NCBI RefSeq assembly: GCF_015240255.1
Contig: NZ_CP061205.1
Span: 3,582,501 to 3,646,500 of the forward strand
Length of the DNA stretch: 64,000 nucleotides
Origin: Kordiimonas pumila
Lineage (GTDB): Bacteria > Pseudomonadota > Alphaproteobacteria > Sphingomonadales > Kordiimonadaceae
Reading direction: 5' to 3'
A program made the position numbers and the translations under genes. Below are positions 45,513 through 54,086 of this stretch, in pieces. How positions within the stretch are numbered: the stretch's first letter is position 1; each line of letters begins with the position of its first letter. Below the pieces are notes generated by a model. That model had not been told where the DNA came from and did not search any database. It was given only the letters and a program-made list of their open reading frames with translations.

Positions 45513-46250
45513 CTAGGTACGTACTTGCGCTGCCATGGCATGTTCCAAGGCTTTTGGGTCACGGGCTAGTGCTGCCCGCACTTCCATTGCGTGCGGGTCT
45601 GTATCCATTTCATCAACACCGTTTCGGGCAGCAGCGATACCTGCTCTTGCAATCGCTTCCGGTGTAGATTTTTCTCGTTTTATATGAGAAGCCATGCGCG
45701 TATCAACTGATCCAACAATAAGCGCAGAAACTGTAGTGCCCTGCCCCGCAAGCTCTGCCCTGATACAGGTTGAGGCTGCCCGCGATGCAAACTTGGACGG
45801 GCTATACCCCCCCATGCCCGGCACGGCAACAATGCCACCTGCCGACAACACATTAACAATTGCCCCGCCGCCATTTCGCTTCAAAACAGGGGCAAACGCA
45901 CGGCACATAGCAACCACACCAAAATAGTTGACCTCCATCTCAGTGCGCATGGCCGACATGTCTTTGGCGCCAATAAGCCTTTCATTAATAAAGGCCCCAG
46001 CATTATTCACCAGCAAAGAAACATCGGTGCAGTTCATGGCAGCATTTTCAATAGTCTCTGGCCTCGTAACATCAAGTGCAACAGCAACCAGTTGTTTTGG
46101 GTTTTCTGTGGCAATAGCCTCACCTTCTGATAAGGACCGGCAACCAATATATACTTTTTTAGCGCCCGCTTTTAAAAGCTCGGTTACAAAACCAAGCCCT
46201 ATGCCTCGATTGCCACCAGTTACAAGGGCAACTGCGTTCTCGATGTTCAT
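45513..46250 (-). CDS. Short-chain dehydrogenase/reductase
   Basis: A classical SDR of about 245 residues: cofactor loop VTGGNRGIGLGF (about 10-18), NNAGAF, the catalytic Ser in LSAGG and YSPSKFA (Tyr/Lys pair near 150). An NAD(P)-dependent alcohol/ketone oxidoreductase; no substrate can be read. The ATG at 46250 is preceded by AGGGA and is separated by one base from the upstream SnoaL_4 stop; 13 bases separate it from the downstream SnoaL_4 gene. An upstream extension to 46304 is out of family. Confidence 0.85.
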   Translation of the reverse strand: MNIENAVALVTGGNRGIGLGFVTELLKAGAKKVYIGCRSLSEGEAIATENPKQLVAVALDVTRPETIENAAMNCTDVSLLVNNAGAFINERLIGAKDMSAMRTEMEVNYFGVVAMCRAFAPVLKRNGGGAIVNVLSAGGIVAVPGMGGYSPSKFASRAASTCIRAELAGQGTTVSALIVGSVDTRMASHIKREKSTPEAIARAGIAAARNGVDEMDTDPHAMEVRAALARDPKALEHAMAAQVRT

Positions 46251-46251
46251 T

Positions 46252-46794
46252 TCATTCCCTCCCGAAACCAAAATTATAGAGAATATCATTCGGCTTTTTG
46301 CCACCTCTGATCAGTTTTGAAACATCTGGGGCTATCATGCCGCGCCCCCATGTTTCACGAGTTGGCATCTCATGATTCCATTCCCATGCAAGCCGCCGGT
46401 GCACGATCGCCCACTTACCACCCCGTTTTTCAAACTTGTCAATCAGGCGTGCCATCGTAAGGCTGTCAAAAGCCTCGCCTTTTGCCTCGCGCCGGGAAAA
46501 GGTCATAATATAGCATTCACTGGTGGCATGGGTGCTATCTTCAAGCTCAATCAGCATGTTTGTAATCGCATGGCTCATGCGCCCTGCAGACGGCAGAACT
46601 TTTCTAATCATTTCAAGATAGTCTGCCGCCGAACCAAGAAAAGTGCCGCCGTGATCTTCCGTTGCAGCAGGATGATAAGCTTCTGCAATCAGGTCCGCAT
46701 CCCCGCGGTCCGCCCCTCGGCAATATTTTACCAAAACTTCTTCAATTGCTTTTTTATCAAGCAGTGCCTGTATGGCATCATCATACTCAGCCAT
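46252..46794 (-). CDS. SnoaL_4-type NTF2-fold protein (first copy)
   Basis: About 180 residues: LLDKKAIEEVLVKYCRGADR, AYHPAATEDHGGTFLGS, RMSHAITNMLIEL, MARLIDKFEKRGGKWAIVHR and WEWNHEMPTRETWG. Tyr/Arg/Asp/Arg/Asp in the first helices and His/Glu/His of YHPAATEDHG are shared with the paralogue at 44966 and with SnoaL_4 enzymes. The reaction is unknown: candidates are an aldol-type lyase, isomerase or dehydratase on the pathway intermediate. The ATG overlaps the DUF1295 stop by one base (TAATG), showing translational coupling. Confidence 0.75.
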   Translation of the reverse strand: MAEYDDAIQALLDKKAIEEVLVKYCRGADRGDADLIAEAYHPAATEDHGGTFLGSAADYLEMIRKVLPSAGRMSHAITNMLIELEDSTHATSECYIMTFSRREAKGEAFDSLTMARLIDKFEKRGGKWAIVHRRLAWEWNHEMPTRETWGRGMIAPDVSKLIRGGKKPNDILYNFGFGRE

Positions 46795-47603
46795 TACACC
46801 CTCCCCTTTACGTTCTTTGGAAACCACGGAATGAATGACCGTGTCCGCGCCAAATAGTCTTCATACCCAGGTTTTGACCGTGACAAGCGCCGTTCCAAAA
46901 GGGCGGCACCAGACCATTTTACAAGTGTCCATGTCAAAAGGGCCGGACCAAAAATACTAAGGTATCCATACGGTGCCCCTAACGCGATAAGGTACAGGCC
47001 CCAGAAAACACAAGCGTCACCAAAATAATTTGGATGCCGGGTATAGCGCCACAACCCTTGGTCCATTACTTTACCTTTATTCTCTGGCTTACTTCGAAAA
47101 CGCGCCATCTGCCAATCACCCACGCTTTCAAAGAAAAAACCAAGTGTTGATAATCCAACCCCAACAAAGGCAAGAAGGCCCAAAGGCATGATCGTAGGTC
47201 CCGCCATCACAAAGAGAATTGGCAGCGCCACAATCCACAGCATAACGCCCTGAATAAGGAATACATTTTTCAGGGTATAGATATGCACATTGCCTTTTGC
47301 TTTTGCCTTTAGGGCCACATACCGGCCATCTGGCCCGTCTTTGCGCCACCGCACAAATATATAAAGGCCAAGCCGTGTTCCCCAAACCGCAGCGACTATC
47401 AGAACCAGTTGCTTAATACCGCCTCCTTCAGCACCGGTTACCCAGTAGCCAAAACCCGCAAGAACCACAAATCCTGCCGCCCAAAAGCTATCAACAAATG
47501 ATACATCATCAATGGCAATAGACAGCAGCCATAAGACGATCATACAAGCCATAATAACAGCAAACTCAACTGCCAAAAGTTCAGCTAAACCCGAAATTTC
47601 CAT
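46794..47603 (-). CDS. DUF1295 family membrane protein (steroid reductase-like)
   Basis: A 269-residue protein with about six to seven hydrophobic segments. The signature region VMDQGLWRYTRHPNYFGDACVFWGLYL (about 190) is the core of DUF1295 and the related 5-alpha-steroid reductase/isoprenylcysteine methyltransferase group, where RHPNYFG lies near the NADPH or SAM site. YxxYLARTRSFIPWFPK closes the protein. DUF1295 members are presumed membrane reductases of hydrophobic ring or isoprenoid compounds. It lies directly after the carotenoid-oxygenase-type gene, suggesting a lipophilic substrate. Confidence 0.85.
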   Translation of the reverse strand: MEISGLAELLAVEFAVIMACMIVLWLLSIAIDDVSFVDSFWAAGFVVLAGFGYWVTGAEGGGIKQLVLIVAAVWGTRLGLYIFVRWRKDGPDGRYVALKAKAKGNVHIYTLKNVFLIQGVMLWIVALPILFVMAGPTIMPLGLLAFVGVGLSTLGFFFESVGDWQMARFRSKPENKGKVMDQGLWRYTRHPNYFGDACVFWGLYLIALGAPYGYLSIFGPALLTWTLVKWSGAALLERRLSRSKPGYEDYLARTRSFIPWFPKNVKGRV

Positions 47604-47633
47604 TTTGCCTTACTCCCCTTTAAGACCCCGTAG

Positions 47634-49112
47634 CTATGAAGTTTTGTAGCCGGGATGCGAAATATCACTCGCATTTGCCCAGCAAGCATGTGTTCCACTT
47701 GAAATCCTGTGTGGCAGGATAATCCGGCATACTGGGCCAGCCTCAATATCTGCAGCGTCAAGCAGCACACATTCGGACCGGTTTTCATTCATGTCGGTAA
47801 TAAAGCTTACGATATATCCATCATCCTCCGTCTTTGCGTTTATCCGCGGTGCAAACGGAGCCTCACTACCATAACGCCCTTTACCAAACTCATACGACCA
47901 GCTTTTTCCCGTTTCCAGATCATGCTTCACAACACCGGTAAACAAAAACCAACCGGGCTTACTGGTGGTGCTATAGAGATAGCGGCCATACCGGCCTGCT
48001 ATTTTCTGGTTAAAGGACCCAAACTCCAACACCCGGTCATCAAGGCGCTGTTCTTTGGTTTCACCGGTTTTTAGGTTAAAACGCCAGCGGTGCAGCTTGG
48101 GTTTAAAGGAATGTTCATCCAGAAACGCCATCATCAGGCCGGCGCTTGGCGGCATGCCTTCAAGCGGCTTCGGATACGGCGATTCCTGAAAATATCCATC
48201 AAGGACAATTTCATCACCGTCCTCATAAGCATTCATCCAGTGCAATACATATGTGGGTGCAGCTTCAAACCACTTAATATCTTCTGGGTTTCCGTAGCGC
48301 GGCACAATGGCAAAACGGGTAGGAATATCGCGGAAAAACTTGCTCGTATGATAGCCGACTTTCAGCCCTTCAGGGTCCCAGAACAAGGGTAGATCTGCCA
48401 TTATGGAATAATTCTCAGTAAAGGCCATATCATGCGGCAAGCGCGGGCCGGGTAAGTCTACCGGTATATAGTGTTTCAGTTTATTGTCAGGGCCAACTAC
48501 CCCGTAATTCATATAGGGTGCATCTTTACCATAATTGAAAAACAGCATATCACCTGTTGCTTCATCAACCTTGGGATGCGCTGATATACCGCCTTTGGGA
48601 ACCCAACTTTCAGGGCCAAATTGATCAAGAGTATAAGGGTCAAGCCGGTATCCTTCACCGCACTGGTAAAAGGTCGACATAATCTTGCCCGCATGAACTA
48701 CAACATCTGTTGAGGACGAATCTTTTAAAGCACCCTGCGCGCCCCAACCCGGGCGTAGTGATTTATTGGGGTTTTCTGCAATACCCGCCCAAAGAGCATG
48801 ACCAACAGCGGCTTCTTCATCAAAGCCCTTTGTGCGCACAAATCGGTTTCGATATTCTGCCTTGCCATCCTCAAACCGCATGATGTGCACCATGCCATCA
48901 CCGTCAAAAGGGTGATACTTACCAATTGCTTCATGGACAGGGTTTTCAGTATTGCGCACATAAACACCGTCAATATCAGAAGGTATTTCGCCAATAACTT
49001 CCATATCTGTAGCGTTATATTCATCAAAGTTTGGTGTCCATGCCCCATTCATATAGGGGTGGTCATTTTCTTTAAGCGTGCTGTGCACATGCTGCACTAG
49101 GGTGGCTGGCAT
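47634..49112 (-). CDS. Carotenoid cleavage oxygenase family protein
   Basis: A seven-bladed-propeller non-haem iron dioxygenase of 492 residues. All four iron-binding His can be placed: His179 in ISAHPKVD, His227 in LPHDMAFTENY, His291 in YVLHWMNAYEDG and His475 in SSGTHACW; second-shell Glu candidates are present. The family splits C=C bonds of carotenoids, apocarotenoids or stilbenes into two carbonyls. GDGMVHIMRF and HPFDGDG are typical. The start has AAGGAG. It sits mid-operon among SDRs, a DapB-like dehydrogenase and SnoaL_4 proteins, which points to catabolism rather than pigment formation. Confidence 0.9.
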   Translation of the reverse strand: MPATLVQHVHSTLKENDHPYMNGAWTPNFDEYNATDMEVIGEIPSDIDGVYVRNTENPVHEAIGKYHPFDGDGMVHIMRFEDGKAEYRNRFVRTKGFDEEAAVGHALWAGIAENPNKSLRPGWGAQGALKDSSSTDVVVHAGKIMSTFYQCGEGYRLDPYTLDQFGPESWVPKGGISAHPKVDEATGDMLFFNYGKDAPYMNYGVVGPDNKLKHYIPVDLPGPRLPHDMAFTENYSIMADLPLFWDPEGLKVGYHTSKFFRDIPTRFAIVPRYGNPEDIKWFEAAPTYVLHWMNAYEDGDEIVLDGYFQESPYPKPLEGMPPSAGLMMAFLDEHSFKPKLHRWRFNLKTGETKEQRLDDRVLEFGSFNQKIAGRYGRYLYSTTSKPGWFLFTGVVKHDLETGKSWSYEFGKGRYGSEAPFAPRINAKTEDDGYIVSFITDMNENRSECVLLDAADIEAGPVCRIILPHRISSGTHACWANASDISHPGYKTS

Positions 49113-49123
49113 ACTATTTCTCC

Positions 49124-50191
49124 TTACTGATCGTCAGGTGCCAAACGGCACTGAAATATTGGTGCAGATGGCATAGCCAGCACACCCGGCGCGGCGCTCA
49201 TAAGCAATGGAATGGAATTCATCACAGACCCAGCAACACCGTATTGTTCTGGTGATGTTTTATAAGGGTCATCGGCTCTGCGGCTCAGGTCTATTTTCAA
49301 ATCAACGCACGGGTCACCTGTGATGGAAACATGCCAAAGGGGGAACTCCGGCTCTGGCAGATGTACAGTTTCCATAATCCAATCAATTGCAAGCGACACA
49401 AAAGGCTTTCCGCCAGACATTGCATGCCAGCACCATGCCGTGTGACTGATCGTTCCTTTTGGAATAATGCCTGCTGCCATTTCAATATCGGTACTGGCGG
49501 GCAGCATCTTATGTTCTGTTTCAATTACATCTGGCACACGGCCAAGGCGCGCTGCCAACTGGGCAACCACTTCGCTATAGAGACCGTTCAACAATTCCGC
49601 AGGTGGCCACTTGACGTTATTCGGGTTTATCTTGCCGGGTTTAGAGCCAAAACCCAGCATATCAAATACATACTGCGGGCTGCGCATTTCATTACATTTA
49701 ACAATCTCACGAACTGTAATATTATCAAGGCGCGTACATATACCCGTTGCCGTTGCAGCAATACGCTCAACAATAAATCCAGGATTTAAACCACCACCCA
49801 ACAAGGTGGATTGCCCTTTATTACAAGCATCTTCAAACTTGCTAAAGTGATCGGCACCCCAATGCTGTGGATAGCTATGACCATTAATGCTAATAACATT
49901 CTTACCGGATGCCAATAAGCGCTGGATGTCGCTGTCATGGCTTGTATACGGCGGCTGCACCATAGGGGTGTGAATAACAATATCAGCATTCAGTGCTAAA
50001 ATATCATCAATAGCATTTGTTGCAAGAATGCCTGTTTTGGCGCGGTGGGCAATGTCGCCTGCATCAGCACCAACTTTCTTGGGATTATAAACATAAAGGC
50101 CCACAAGCTCCAGATCTGGGTGGTCTATCACAGCCCTTAAACAGGTTTTCCCCATGGCACCCGTTGCCCATTGTACAACTTTATAGGTCAT
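49124..50191 (-). CDS. DapB-like NAD(P)-dependent dehydrogenase
   Basis: A Rossmann-fold protein of 355 residues: VVQWATGAMGKTCLRAVIDHPDLELVG (1-30) is the NAD(P)-binding start of dihydrodipicolinate-reductase-like and 2,4-diaminopentanoate-dehydrogenase-like proteins, followed by DIVIHTP, NVISING and LGGGLNPGFIVERIA. It is not a lysine-biosynthetic DapB: it is about 80 residues longer and the usual dipicolinate motif is absent. Such proteins recur in steroid and terpenoid loci of actinobacteria and sphingomonads with unproven substrates. It overlaps the upstream SDR by four bases and lies 11 bases before the oxygenase gene. Confidence 0.8.
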   Translation of the reverse strand: MTYKVVQWATGAMGKTCLRAVIDHPDLELVGLYVYNPKKVGADAGDIAHRAKTGILATNAIDDILALNADIVIHTPMVQPPYTSHDSDIQRLLASGKNVISINGHSYPQHWGADHFSKFEDACNKGQSTLLGGGLNPGFIVERIAATATGICTRLDNITVREIVKCNEMRSPQYVFDMLGFGSKPGKINPNNVKWPPAELLNGLYSEVVAQLAARLGRVPDVIETEHKMLPASTDIEMAAGIIPKGTISHTAWCWHAMSGGKPFVSLAIDWIMETVHLPEPEFPLWHVSITGDPCVDLKIDLSRRADDPYKTSPEQYGVAGSVMNSIPLLMSAAPGVLAMPSAPIFQCRLAPDDQ

Positions 50192-51105
50192 GGCAGCGCC
50201 TTTTTTGAAACCATTATTTTGTTTACCAGATCAACAAACGATGCTTCCGCACCTACAAAACCACAAGCGCCACTCATATCCGTAAGCGTATCTAGATTTT
50301 CATCGAACCACGCCGATGTACTATCCACATTAGGTGTAACAGCGGCCCCTGTGCTCTCAACTGTTTCAGCAACCCTAAAATAACCACCGCCTGCAACCCA
50401 CACATCCCCTGTTCGATTGCAGGCATCACTTGCCAACCATTCTATTAGTGGGGCTACCTTAGCAGGAGCCATATCAGGAGCAGCACTATCGCCGCCCATA
50501 CCTGCTGTCATTTGTGTTTCTGCATAAGGCACCACAACATTCACATAAATATCAGAGCGTCGGACTTCTGCAGCCAATGTTTTAGCAAAAGCAATAAGAG
50601 CGCCTTTTGATGCCGAATAAGGGGCGCGCCCCCGCACACCGTATAGCCCCGCTGTAGAACCAATGAAAATCACCCGCCCAGCAGAAGACTTTTGGATATA
50701 AGGCAAGGCTTCCTGCGTGATAGAAATAGCAGAGAACAAGTTAGTTTCAAAAACAGACATAAAGGCCGATAATGCTGTATCTTGCACTTTACTTGCCGTG
50801 CCTGAAATACCTGCATTCAAGATTAAAACATCAATGCTGCCAAAAGCCGTCAGCGCTGTTTTAACGATTGTCTCTGCAGCGTTACCATCTTGCATGTCGC
50901 TATAGTCAGCAACAGCTTTGCCTCCAAGAGAAAGTATTTCAGAAACCACTTTATCTGCGGCGTTCTCTTGGTCTGCGTGCACACGGTTATTGACCACAAC
51001 ATTATAACCAGCTGCCGCTAAAGCATGCGCAAAAGCACGACCCAAGCCTTTGCCTGCACCTGTTATAACAGCAGTTTTGCATAAAGATATGCCTGCCATA
51101 GTCAT
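50188..51105 (-). CDS. Short-chain dehydrogenase/reductase
   Basis: An SDR of 305 residues: VITGAGKGLGRAFAHALAAA (about 13), LILNAGISG, FIGSTAGLYG (catalytic Ser) and YSASKGALIAFAK (Tyr/Lys). The extended C-terminus (about 215-305) resembles the SDR domain of peroxisomal multifunctional 17-beta-HSD4-type enzymes, which oxidise 3-hydroxyacyl-CoAs; here no hydratase domain follows. GGGGAGG precedes the ATG. It follows the HxlR regulator by 72 bases and overlaps the DapB-like gene, so it opens the structural part of the operon. Confidence 0.85.
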   Translation of the reverse strand: MTMAGISLCKTAVITGAGKGLGRAFAHALAAAGYNVVVNNRVHADQENAADKVVSEILSLGGKAVADYSDMQDGNAAETIVKTALTAFGSIDVLILNAGISGTASKVQDTALSAFMSVFETNLFSAISITQEALPYIQKSSAGRVIFIGSTAGLYGVRGRAPYSASKGALIAFAKTLAAEVRRSDIYVNVVVPYAETQMTAGMGGDSAAPDMAPAKVAPLIEWLASDACNRTGDVWVAGGGYFRVAETVESTGAAVTPNVDSTSAWFDENLDTLTDMSGACGFVGAEASFVDLVNKIMVSKKALP

Positions 51106-51177
51106 ACATAACCTCCCCGTTATCTAACAGAGACGCTAGCATAGTAAGTATGATTTTAAAAGTTACTTTTTGAAATT

Positions 51178-52137
51178 TTATTCAGCAAACACCTTAGCTG
51201 GCTTTTCTGCTACGGTTGATAACTCATAAGCCACATCACCAGCCCTAATAGCGCCCCCACAATGAGAACAATTCACTGTTGGTGTAAGCTCGTGTCCACA
51301 AGGTGTATGGTTAAGCAGCAGCGGTGGCCCCTCGGGTGAGGCATACCATTTATCACCCCATTGCAGCAGCATCAGCAGCACAGGGTAATAATCCCAGCTC
51401 CTGTCTGTAAGCCTGTATTCATACCGTGTAGGCGCATCTTGATAGGCGTGCGTATACAAAAAACCATTATCAACCAGCTGGTTTAATCTGTCAGACAAAA
51501 TATTTGTGGCAATACCTGTGTCTTTTCTGATTTCATCAAACTTGCGCAACCTTGTAAAAACAGACCGCAAGATAAGACCAGCCCACCGGTCGCCCGTCAC
51601 CATCGCAATTTCATGAAACAAGCTTGTACACTCAGCAACATTTTGGCGGCCTTCACCTTGCCTGCGCCTGCTGTAAGATGGTGCCATCCAGCCAACTCCT
51701 GGGCCTTCGTCCCACGTTACATCTCGCGCAAAGATTTCTTTCTCACAGTGGCCACAACTTGGTACTGGGTCAAACACATGCCCACACACCTTGTGTGTAA
51801 GCTGGACACTGGTCTTTTCCTGTCCAGAGCTCCATTTTTTTTCCCAGCGCAGCATCATGAGCGCGGTCCAATAAAGCTCCATACATTTTTCAGTCATACG
51901 GTAATCATAGCGCTTGGGCGTTTCGCTGTAAGCTACTTTCACTAATAGACCATTAGCAATCAATTGCTTCAGGCGACCACTTACAAGCGCCTTCAGCATA
52001 CCCGTGCGTGTTTGAATTTCGCTAAAGCGCCGGGCACCTTGCCAAATAGACTCTAAAATCAGCAGCGTGGCAAAATCTCCCACAACACCTAGTGCACGCC
52101 ATATAGAACATGTACGTATAAATTTTTGTTCTGCCAC
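51178..52137 (-). CDS. Tandem HxlR transcriptional regulator with two Cys-rich knuckles
   Basis: 319 residues formed by an internal duplication. Each half has an HxlR winged helix (about 8-102 and 168-262; compare SIWRALGVVGDFATLLILES with SLFHEIAMVTGDRWAGLILR), then a CGH-N8-CxxC metal-knuckle (Cys118/128/131 with His120; Cys280/290/293 with His282). Single-domain HxlR proteins are about 110 residues and act as dimers, so this chain may be a self-contained dimer that binds metal. Cys10 and Cys170 lie at the position of the redox Cys in many HxlR proteins. It is the first gene of the operon and divergent from an acyl-CoA ligase. Confidence 0.85.
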   Translation of the reverse strand: MAEQKFIRTCSIWRALGVVGDFATLLILESIWQGARRFSEIQTRTGMLKALVSGRLKQLIANGLLVKVAYSETPKRYDYRMTEKCMELYWTALMMLRWEKKWSSGQEKTSVQLTHKVCGHVFDPVPSCGHCEKEIFARDVTWDEGPGVGWMAPSYSRRRQGEGRQNVAECTSLFHEIAMVTGDRWAGLILRSVFTRLRKFDEIRKDTGIATNILSDRLNQLVDNGFLYTHAYQDAPTRYEYRLTDRSWDYYPVLLMLLQWGDKWYASPEGPPLLLNHTPCGHELTPTVNCSHCGGAIRAGDVAYELSTVAEKPAKVFAE

Positions 52138-52303
52138 AGATTTCCCTTACACACTGAATTTTTAGATCACTAACTAGTCAAGCTATTTCTCTGCATAATA
52201 CCCCATTTCCGCAGATAGTCTAGGCCCCGAAGTGGCTGTCACTTTATCACAATCTTTGGTATAAGATATTTTCAGCCCATATTGACTTTCCATAAGACCT
52301 GTA

Positions 52304-52331
52304 TATTGGTATCTTTATGCAAGTTATAAAT
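52304..52331 (+). promoter_or_regulatory. Shared 28-base motif, copy A (ligase/HxlR divergent promoter)
   Basis: The motif TATTGGTAT..TTATGCAAGTTATA..AT ends 20 bases before the ligase ATG. It matches 24 of 28 bases of copy B at 55980. A partial word TTGGTAT also lies at 52256. The 214-base divergent region (52138-52351) further holds a TTGACT (52282-52287). The likely binder is the neighbouring tandem HxlR regulator (inference). Confidence 0.65.
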
Positions 52332-52351
52332 GGGACGGGAGGGCACCACAC

Positions 52352-54031
52352 ATGCAAACAACAGATCCGGCTAAGTCCGCATATTTTAGGGAAAAAGGTT
52401 GGTGGGGGAACACCACCTTTACAAGCCTTATGGATGAAGCCATTTTGGGAGCGCCAGATAGAGTAGCCCTCATTGACCCTCTGAACCGCGCCGTCATCAC
52501 GGGTGGCACACAGTGCCGGCTCACGTACACTGATGTGTCAAGGCTTGCTGATTTTCTGGCGCACAGGTTTAGAGAAAAAGGAATTGGGCAAGGCGACAAG
52601 GTTATAGTGCAATTACCTAACATTGCAGAGCTGGTTATCTCGTATCTGGCACTTGACCGCCTTGGTGCCATATTAAGCCCGGTTCCCATGCAATATGGCA
52701 GGTTTGAGTTATCACATGCTGCACAGGAAACTGAAGCTGATGCCTACCTTACGGTCGCAGATTTTAACGGCAAAAATTATCTGGAAAACCGGCTCACTGC
52801 GTTTCCGGCAAAAACTAAACTGTTTACTTTTGCCGCAGAACCAAAAGAAAACTACATAACAGTACCCTACTTTTCAGATATCAGCCCCGAAACGCTTGAA
52901 GGCCAAGCTGTCTTTGACCGAGCGATAAGTTCCGCTGATGATATATACACTATTTGCTGGACATCTGGCACAACAGGTGTGCCAAAGGGTGTGCCACGCC
53001 ATCATAATCACTGGCTATCACAAGTTTATGCTGTACGAGATGCCGCCCCAGTTGATGACGGTGCCGTCATGTTAAACCCTTTCCCTCTTACCAACATGGG
53101 CGCAATTTCAGGATTTCTATACTATTGGCCGATGGCCAAAGCCTGCCTTGTTTTGCATCACCCATTTGATCTGCAACTTTTCCTTACCCAGATTATGCAG
53201 GAGAAAGTTTCCTATACTATTGCCCCGCCAGCTGTGCTCAGCATGTTCTTGCAACACACAGAACTGCACGACAAAGTCGACCTTAGTCATGTGCGTTATA
53301 TAGCTTCAGGATCAGCCCCGATAAGCCCTGCCGTTACCAAAGGCTTTAAAGAGCTGTTTGATGTTGAAATCGTAAATTTCTTTGGATCAAATGAGGGCGC
53401 TGGCCTTGTTGGTGGCCCTGTAGATGTGCCAGATACTGAAGTGCGCGCGACCATGTTCCCACGCTTTGGCCGACCCGAGATAAAATGGTCAAACAGATTT
53501 GCTGCCCGCAGCCGCACAAAGCTTGTGGACTGGCAAAATGGCGACCGCGAAATTACTAGCGCCAAAGAAACCGGAGAACTGCTCGTAACTGGGCCCAATG
53601 TTTTTGACGGCTACTTAGGAGACATACCTAATAACCCGGCGGTTTTTGACCCAGAAGGATATTTTCGAACGGGCGACTTGTTCCAAATATCTGATGATGG
53701 ACGTTTTTATATATTTGTCGGTCGCCGCAAGGAGCTGATTATCAGAGGCGGCATGAATATATCGCCAGAAGAACTAGATACTGTGGTCGGTGACCACCCC
53801 TACATTACAGAAGCTGCTGTTGTTGGATACCCTGATGACGTGATGGGCGAAAAAGTTGCTGCCGTTATCGTAACATCACAGACAGACTTCACACTCGAAA
53901 CTCTCAAGGCCTATTTGGCCGAGCGCGGTGTAGCAAAATACAAATGGCCAGAAAAACTTGTAATTACAAACGCCTTGCCCCGCAATGCCATGAACAAAGT
54001 CGTGCGCCAGCAACTTAGCGATTTCCTGTAA
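52352..54031 (+). CDS. AMP-dependent acyl-CoA synthetase
   Basis: An ANL-superfamily ligase of 559 residues: nucleotide loop ICWTSGTTGVPKGVPRHHNHW (about 204), adenylate-site FFGSNEGAGLV (about 345), FRTGDLFQISDDGRFYIFVG with GRRKELIIRGGMNISPEELD hinge, and the CoA-site PRNAMNKVVRQQL at the C-terminus containing the catalytic Lys. It forms an acyl-CoA from an acid produced by the pathway; chain or ring type cannot be read. Divergent from the HxlR regulator, with the shared 28-base motif in its promoter; GGGAGGG precedes the ATG. Confidence 0.9.
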   Translation: MQTTDPAKSAYFREKGWWGNTTFTSLMDEAILGAPDRVALIDPLNRAVITGGTQCRLTYTDVSRLADFLAHRFREKGIGQGDKVIVQLPNIAELVISYLALDRLGAILSPVPMQYGRFELSHAAQETEADAYLTVADFNGKNYLENRLTAFPAKTKLFTFAAEPKENYITVPYFSDISPETLEGQAVFDRAISSADDIYTICWTSGTTGVPKGVPRHHNHWLSQVYAVRDAAPVDDGAVMLNPFPLTNMGAISGFLYYWPMAKACLVLHHPFDLQLFLTQIMQEKVSYTIAPPAVLSMFLQHTELHDKVDLSHVRYIASGSAPISPAVTKGFKELFDVEIVNFFGSNEGAGLVGGPVDVPDTEVRATMFPRFGRPEIKWSNRFAARSRTKLVDWQNGDREITSAKETGELLVTGPNVFDGYLGDIPNNPAVFDPEGYFRTGDLFQISDDGRFYIFVGRRKELIIRGGMNISPEELDTVVGDHPYITEAAVVGYPDDVMGEKVAAVIVTSQTDFTLETLKAYLAERGVAKYKWPEKLVITNALPRNAMNKVVRQQLSDFL

Positions 54032-54034
54032 AGA

Positions 54035-54064
54035 AAAACGGGCAGTGCTTTTGCTGCCCGTTTT
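54035..54064. terminator. Bidirectional intrinsic terminator
   Basis: A perfect 11-pair stem (AAAACGGGCAG / CTGCCCGTTTT) with an eight-base loop lies between the convergent ligase and thiolase genes. The A- and T-rich ends provide U-tracts on both strands. Confidence 0.9.
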
Positions 54065-54086
54065 ATACCTTCATGAGTATAATTGG

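Noticed and set aside
49124-50191. Assignment of the DapB-like gene to lysine biosynthesis
   Set aside because: The protein is too long, lacks the dipicolinate-binding motif of DapB and lies inside a catabolic operon.
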